A DNA stretch of 64,000 nucleotides from a bacterium (GTDB lineage: Bacteria > Cyanobacteriota > Vampirovibrionia > Vampirovibrionales > Vampirovibrionaceae), in contig JAUIEU010000001.1 of NCBI GenBank assembly GCA_030429585.1, positions 1,763,848-1,827,847 on the forward strand, written 5' to 3'. The notes under the pieces were generated by a model. It was not told the DNA's origin and ran no database searches. It saw only the letters and a list, made by a program, of their open reading frames with translations. A program made the position numbers and the translations under genes. Shown one piece after another: positions 60,701-64,000 of this stretch; position 1 is the first letter of the stretch, and each line of letters begins with the position of its first letter.

Positions 60701-62242
60701 ATGCCGCTGACTGATACCCCTATCCCCACTATTGCCCAGGCCTTACACAGGCCCCGTTGGCAAACTCTGCCTAGCTTTTTTCATAATGATGTGGTGGTGG
60801 CTCCCTTGCAGGGGGCTCGTATGGTGCACGTTAATCAGCCCCTGGCAGCATCCCTGTTAGGGTGTGCTGCGGCCCAGCAACTAGCCCCCAACGATTGGTT
60901 GGCGGTATGCCAAGGGGATGTTACAGACGCTACTCCGGCGCCGGTGGCGACGGGGTATGCTGGCCATCAGTTTGGCCATTATGTGCCCCAACTCGGCGAT
61001 GGCCGTGCCTGCATGCTGGGCGAGGTTATTGCCCCTGGCGGGGATTACTGGGAGTGGCAGCTTAAGGGGGCGGGGCCCACGCCGTACTCTCGCCGAGGAG
61101 ATGGGCGGGCGGTATTGCGGTCGTCTATTCGAGAGTATTTGGTTAGTCAGGCCATGGCAGGGTTGGGCATCCCTACCACTCAGGCTCTGTGCCTAACCAC
61201 CAGCGATGAACCGGTTCAGCGAGAATGTGTTGAGCCTGGCGCCATGGTATTGCGCGTTGCCCCCAGTCATCTTCGTTTTGGCCACTTTGAATACAGCTTT
61301 TACACAGGCAACACGGCGGCCCACCAACAATTATTAGATTTTACCTTGGCCCATTATTACCCCCAGTGTGCCAATGCGCCCGACCCACCAGCGGCGTTAT
61401 TTTCTGCGGTGGTAGAAAAAACCGCCCGTTTAATGGCCCAATGGCAGGCGGTGGGCTTTTGCCACGGGGTTATGAATACGGATAACATGTCCATGCTTGG
61501 GCTAACCCTGGATTACGGCCCTTACGGCTTTTTGGATGCCTTTAACCCAGACCACATTTGTAACCATAGCGATACCAGTGGGCGCTACCGTTACAGCAAC
61601 CAGCCTGCCATTGGCCAGTGGAACTGTGCCGCCCTGGGCCATGCCTTTACCCCATGGCTCAGCGAAGCCACGGTTGAGACCCTTTTAAAAGATACCTTTT
61701 ACCCTGTGTTCATGGAGGCGTACCTTGGGCTAATGGCTCGTAAGTTAGGGGTGTTGGCCATGGAAGCGCCGCCGCGCGCGGCGAAGGGCGATGATGGTTT
61801 GTTGCCCCACCCCTATAAAGCCTTGGTGGGGGATGTATTGATGTTGTTGGCCCAACAACGCGTGGATTATACCCAATGGTTTGCCGCTTTAACCGAAGCA
61901 GGTGGCGAGCCGGATACCCTTTGGCAAAAAGCCCTTGGCGAAAGCGCTGCTGCCAAACAATGGTGCCGCCAATACCAAGCCGCCCTAACTGAAAGTGGCA
62001 TTAGCCTGGCCGATAGAAAACAGCAGATGGCCGCGGTAAACCCCTTGGTGGTGTTGCGCAACCACACTGCTCAACACGTAATCGACTCGGTGGCAACCGG
62101 CGACACCGCCGTGTTAGATGAGGTGTTTACCGCACTCGCTGCCCCGTATGCGCGTACCAGTGCTAACCAGGTGTTGGCCACCGCGGTTATGGCACCCCCT
62201 AAGCCGGATGCCACCCCTTTAGTGATTAGTTGCTCTTCTTAA
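60701..62242 (+). CDS. selO: SelO/YdiU pseudokinase (protein adenylyltransferase)
   Basis: 513 residues. The family AMPylates Ser/Thr/Tyr of target proteins using an inverted kinase active site. Signatures: VATGYAGHQFGHYVPQLGDGRA, WEWQLKGAGPTPYSRRGDGRAVLRSSIREYL, CHGVMNTDNMSMLGLTLDYGPYGFLDAFN and HICNHSDTSGRYRY. The C-terminus ends CSS, where selenoprotein members have a Cys-x-Sec. Its last bases overlap the convergent aroC end by four. Confidence 0.94.
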   Translation: MPLTDTPIPTIAQALHRPRWQTLPSFFHNDVVVAPLQGARMVHVNQPLAASLLGCAAAQQLAPNDWLAVCQGDVTDATPAPVATGYAGHQFGHYVPQLGDGRACMLGEVIAPGGDYWEWQLKGAGPTPYSRRGDGRAVLRSSIREYLVSQAMAGLGIPTTQALCLTTSDEPVQRECVEPGAMVLRVAPSHLRFGHFEYSFYTGNTAAHQQLLDFTLAHYYPQCANAPDPPAALFSAVVEKTARLMAQWQAVGFCHGVMNTDNMSMLGLTLDYGPYGFLDAFNPDHICNHSDTSGRYRYSNQPAIGQWNCAALGHAFTPWLSEATVETLLKDTFYPVFMEAYLGLMARKLGVLAMEAPPRAAKGDDGLLPHPYKALVGDVLMLLAQQRVDYTQWFAALTEAGGEPDTLWQKALGESAAAKQWCRQYQAALTESGISLADRKQQMAAVNPLVVLRNHTAQHVIDSVATGDTAVLDEVFTALAAPYARTSANQVLATAVMAPPKPDATPLVISCSS

Positions 62243-63438
62243 TTCCAACCAGTGGGGGCGGGTTGGCAGCGGGCCAGGTGGTGGGCATGGGCGGCTTGAA
62301 TATCGCCTAAGGTGTCTCGCCCAAATGTATCCATTACGGCGCGGGCCAGGGTTAGGGCCACCATAGCTTCGCACACCACACCGCAGGCAGGCACGGCGGT
62401 TACATCAGCGCGCTCAAAATGGGCAGCTTCCGCTTCGCCGGTATCCAAGTTAACGCTGGGCAGGGCGGTGCGCAGGGTGGCAATGGGTTTCATGGTGGCG
62501 GTTAGCAGTAGGGGCATGCCGTTGGTCACGCCTGCTTCTAACCCCCCGGCGTGGTTGCGGGTGCGTGCTAGTTGCCCGTTACCTGTGGGCACAATGGGGT
62601 CGTGGAAGTCTTTACCGCTTAGGGTGGCGCCGTCATCGCCTCGGCCAATGGCCACCGCTTTAACCGCCTGTACACTCATCACGGCTTGGGCGAGCTGGCC
62701 GTCTAGTTTTCTATCCCATTGGGCGTAGCTGCCTAGGCCGGGGGGTAGTGGGGTGGTCATCACTTCTACGGTACCGCCCAGGGTGTTACCTTCGGTGCGG
62801 ACAGTATCAATCAGGGCGTGGAGTGAATCGACATCCGCTTGGGTGCCTGCAATGCGGCAGTCGTTGCCTTCGATGGTGTTTGTCCAGGCATCCCATGTTG
62901 CCTGGGTGTTGGGGTTAGGGTGTTGGGTGATATCCAGTTGCCAGGGGCCCAAGGCGGTTACATGGCTAGCCACCTGTATGCCTAGCCCATTGAGCAAGGC
63001 TTTGGCAATGCCACCTGCAGCTACGCGGGCGGCGGTTTCTCGGGCGCTGGCGCGCTCTAAGGCATCGCGCAGGTCGTCTAAATCATATTTATAATAGCCC
63101 GCCAAATCGGCATGGCCTGGCCGCGGGCGGATAAAACGCTTGTCTCGGGCCTTGTCGGGGTCGGCATCGGGGGCCATAATGTCTGTCCATTTGGCAAAAT
63201 CTTTATTGGGGATGGTTAAGGCAATGGGGCCGCCAGTGGTTTTGCCGCAGCGTACCCCACTGGTAATGGTGGCCGCGTCGGTTTCTATTTGCATGCGCCC
63301 GCCGCGCCCGTAGCCTACCTGGCGACGCTGTAAATCCTGGTTAATATCGGCGGCCGTCAGGGGGATGCCTGCGGGGACGTCATCGATAATGAGGGTGAGT
63401 TGGGGGCCGTGGGATTCGCCAGCGGTGAGAAAACGCAT
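62239..63438 (-). CDS. aroC: Chorismate synthase
   Basis: 399 residues. It converts EPSP to chorismate with reduced FMN, the last shikimate step. Signatures: RFLTAGESHGPQLTLIIDDVPAGIPL at the N-terminus, RRQVGYGRGGRMQIETD, FIRPRPGHADLAGYYKY, ASARETAARVAAGGIAK and AIGRGDDG. Ends normally. The 178 bases between it and the next gene show no certain element. Confidence 0.97.
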   Translation of the reverse strand: MRFLTAGESHGPQLTLIIDDVPAGIPLTAADINQDLQRRQVGYGRGGRMQIETDAATITSGVRCGKTTGGPIALTIPNKDFAKWTDIMAPDADPDKARDKRFIRPRPGHADLAGYYKYDLDDLRDALERASARETAARVAAGGIAKALLNGLGIQVASHVTALGPWQLDITQHPNPNTQATWDAWTNTIEGNDCRIAGTQADVDSLHALIDTVRTEGNTLGGTVEVMTTPLPPGLGSYAQWDRKLDGQLAQAVMSVQAVKAVAIGRGDDGATLSGKDFHDPIVPTGNGQLARTRNHAGGLEAGVTNGMPLLLTATMKPIATLRTALPSVNLDTGEAEAAHFERADVTAVPACGVVCEAMVALTLARAVMDTFGRDTLGDIQAAHAHHLARCQPAPTGWN

Positions 63439-63616
63439 GATTAAGGGTAGCTTTCCGTGTGCGTGTGTCGGTTTGTTACAATTCTGTCAAGAATATGCGC
63501 ACCTGTCACGATACTGTACTTGTGAGTTTTGTTTAAATAATTCAATAAGCGATTAACCGCAAGTGGGTTTTAGTAGTGCTGGTTATGCCGCTATTGTGCA
63601 AATTTATGTGGGATTA

Positions 63617-64000
63617 ATGTACGTGTTTAAATTTATGTCTATGTGCTGCCTGGTTGCCTTTTGGGGTGTTATTTTAACGCTGGGCCATTTCAATTTATCG
63701 TGGTCTCCGCTAGAAAACGGGGGCCAACTAGCCGCCGTACAATATGAAATGGATGGCGAAGCGGCCCAAACCATGATGACCCAGGTGGGGCAAGCCGCCC
63801 AAACCGCTATGCAGGCCACAGGTCAGTGGCTGCAACACAGTGGTGTGGTAGAAGCGACGATAGCCCAAGGTAGCCACGTATTATCCGAGTTGACGGCCCA
63901 TCACTTATCCGAAGGGATTGCCGCAGCGGTGCCAACGGTGGATGCGGGGATACCCGAGGCCAGCAATGCGATGTTAGGCAGTATGCCGACCCCGCCCATG
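63617..64000 (+). CDS. Putative membrane-anchored protein, partial
   Basis: The frame is open from ATG 63617 to the end of the window (128 codons); the rest lies outside. It has an N-terminal hydrophobic segment (CCLVAFWGVILTLGHF) and then Gln/Ala/Met-rich helical sequence (MMTQVGQAAQTAMQATGQWL, TIAQGSHVLSELTAHHL). In-frame ATGs at 63635 and 63641 are alternative starts. Codon use fits its neighbours. No family recognised from this fragment. Confidence 0.6.
   Translation, partial: MYVFKFMSMCCLVAFWGVILTLGHFNLSWSPLENGGQLAAVQYEMDGEAAQTMMTQVGQAAQTAMQATGQWLQHSGVVEATIAQGSHVLSELTAHHLSEGIAAAVPTVDAGIPEASNAMLGSMPTPPM

Noticed and set aside
63604..63819. 71-codon minus-strand frame near the window end
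   Set aside because: It overlaps the longer plus-strand frame from 63617, which has a hydrophobic anchor and stays open to the window end.

Overview
The window looks like chromosomal DNA of a Gram-negative, flagellated, piliated, aerobically respiring bacterium. My best guess is a non-photosynthetic relative of the Cyanobacteria (Vampirovibrionia/Melainabacteria, perhaps Vampirovibrionales). The guess rests on gene content: LpxB, FlhB with a FliA-like sigma factor, PilT, a C-family (cbb3) oxidase beside a Rieske/cytochrome b complex, no photosynthesis genes, and many lineage-restricted low-complexity proteins. No 16S gene is present, so it is an inference. I see no tRNA, rRNA, CRISPR array or insertion sequence.

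Layout. 0-6.2 kb: end of lpxB, a Tyr/Gly-rich protein, a TPR-glycosyltransferase, a GT5 glycogen-synthase-like enzyme and a 2-Cys peroxiredoxin. 6.5-15.3 kb: a histidine gene set on the minus strand (hisG, hisC-HAD, hisB, hisH, hisF, then hisA-I-E and hisD). It covers every pathway step if the HAD domain is the histidinol phosphatase. Two opposite-strand orphan genes interrupt it. A 34-codon, His-rich leader peptide and a terminator hairpin precede it, as in attenuation. 15.3-19.9 kb: three low-complexity proteins, one with a MerR-like DNA-binding domain. 19.9-23.6 kb: a gene-poor region with tandem terminators and a hairpin-rich block, then flhB, a FliA-like sigma factor and a methyltransferase. 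24-27.5 kb: succinate dehydrogenase sdhCAB. 27.5-37.6 kb: yqeG, anmK, two AI-2E-family permeases, pilT, xerC/D, a tandem pair of exported paralogs and rpsP.

37.8-46.5 kb: a twelve-gene minus-strand respiratory cluster, the most unusual part of the window. In transcription order it encodes CcoN, a CcoO-cytochrome c fusion, CcoS, a 57-residue membrane protein, a diheme cytochrome c lipoprotein, a Rieske protein, an eight-helix-type cytochrome b, two small membrane proteins, a second cytochrome b fused to a 2[4Fe-4S] ferredoxin, an FlpD/MvhD-like iron-sulfur protein and a 41-residue membrane protein. The large cytochrome b keeps only one of its two heme histidine pairs; the ferredoxin-fused one keeps both. 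This suggests a quinol-oxidising complex, built together with its terminal oxidase, that can also exchange electrons with a cytoplasmic iron-sulfur carrier.

46.9-64 kb: housekeeping genes (an OppD-type ATPase, mtaB, purB, a Nudix hydrolase, comM/yifB, sppA, selO, aroC). Among them at 54-57 kb is a block of Gly/Ala/Lys-rich orphan proteins, two of which sit behind near-identical duplicated promoter/leader regions. Starts were chosen from Shine-Dalgarno spacing and family N-termini, and several differ from the longest open frame. All family assignments are from reading the protein sequences; no database search was run.
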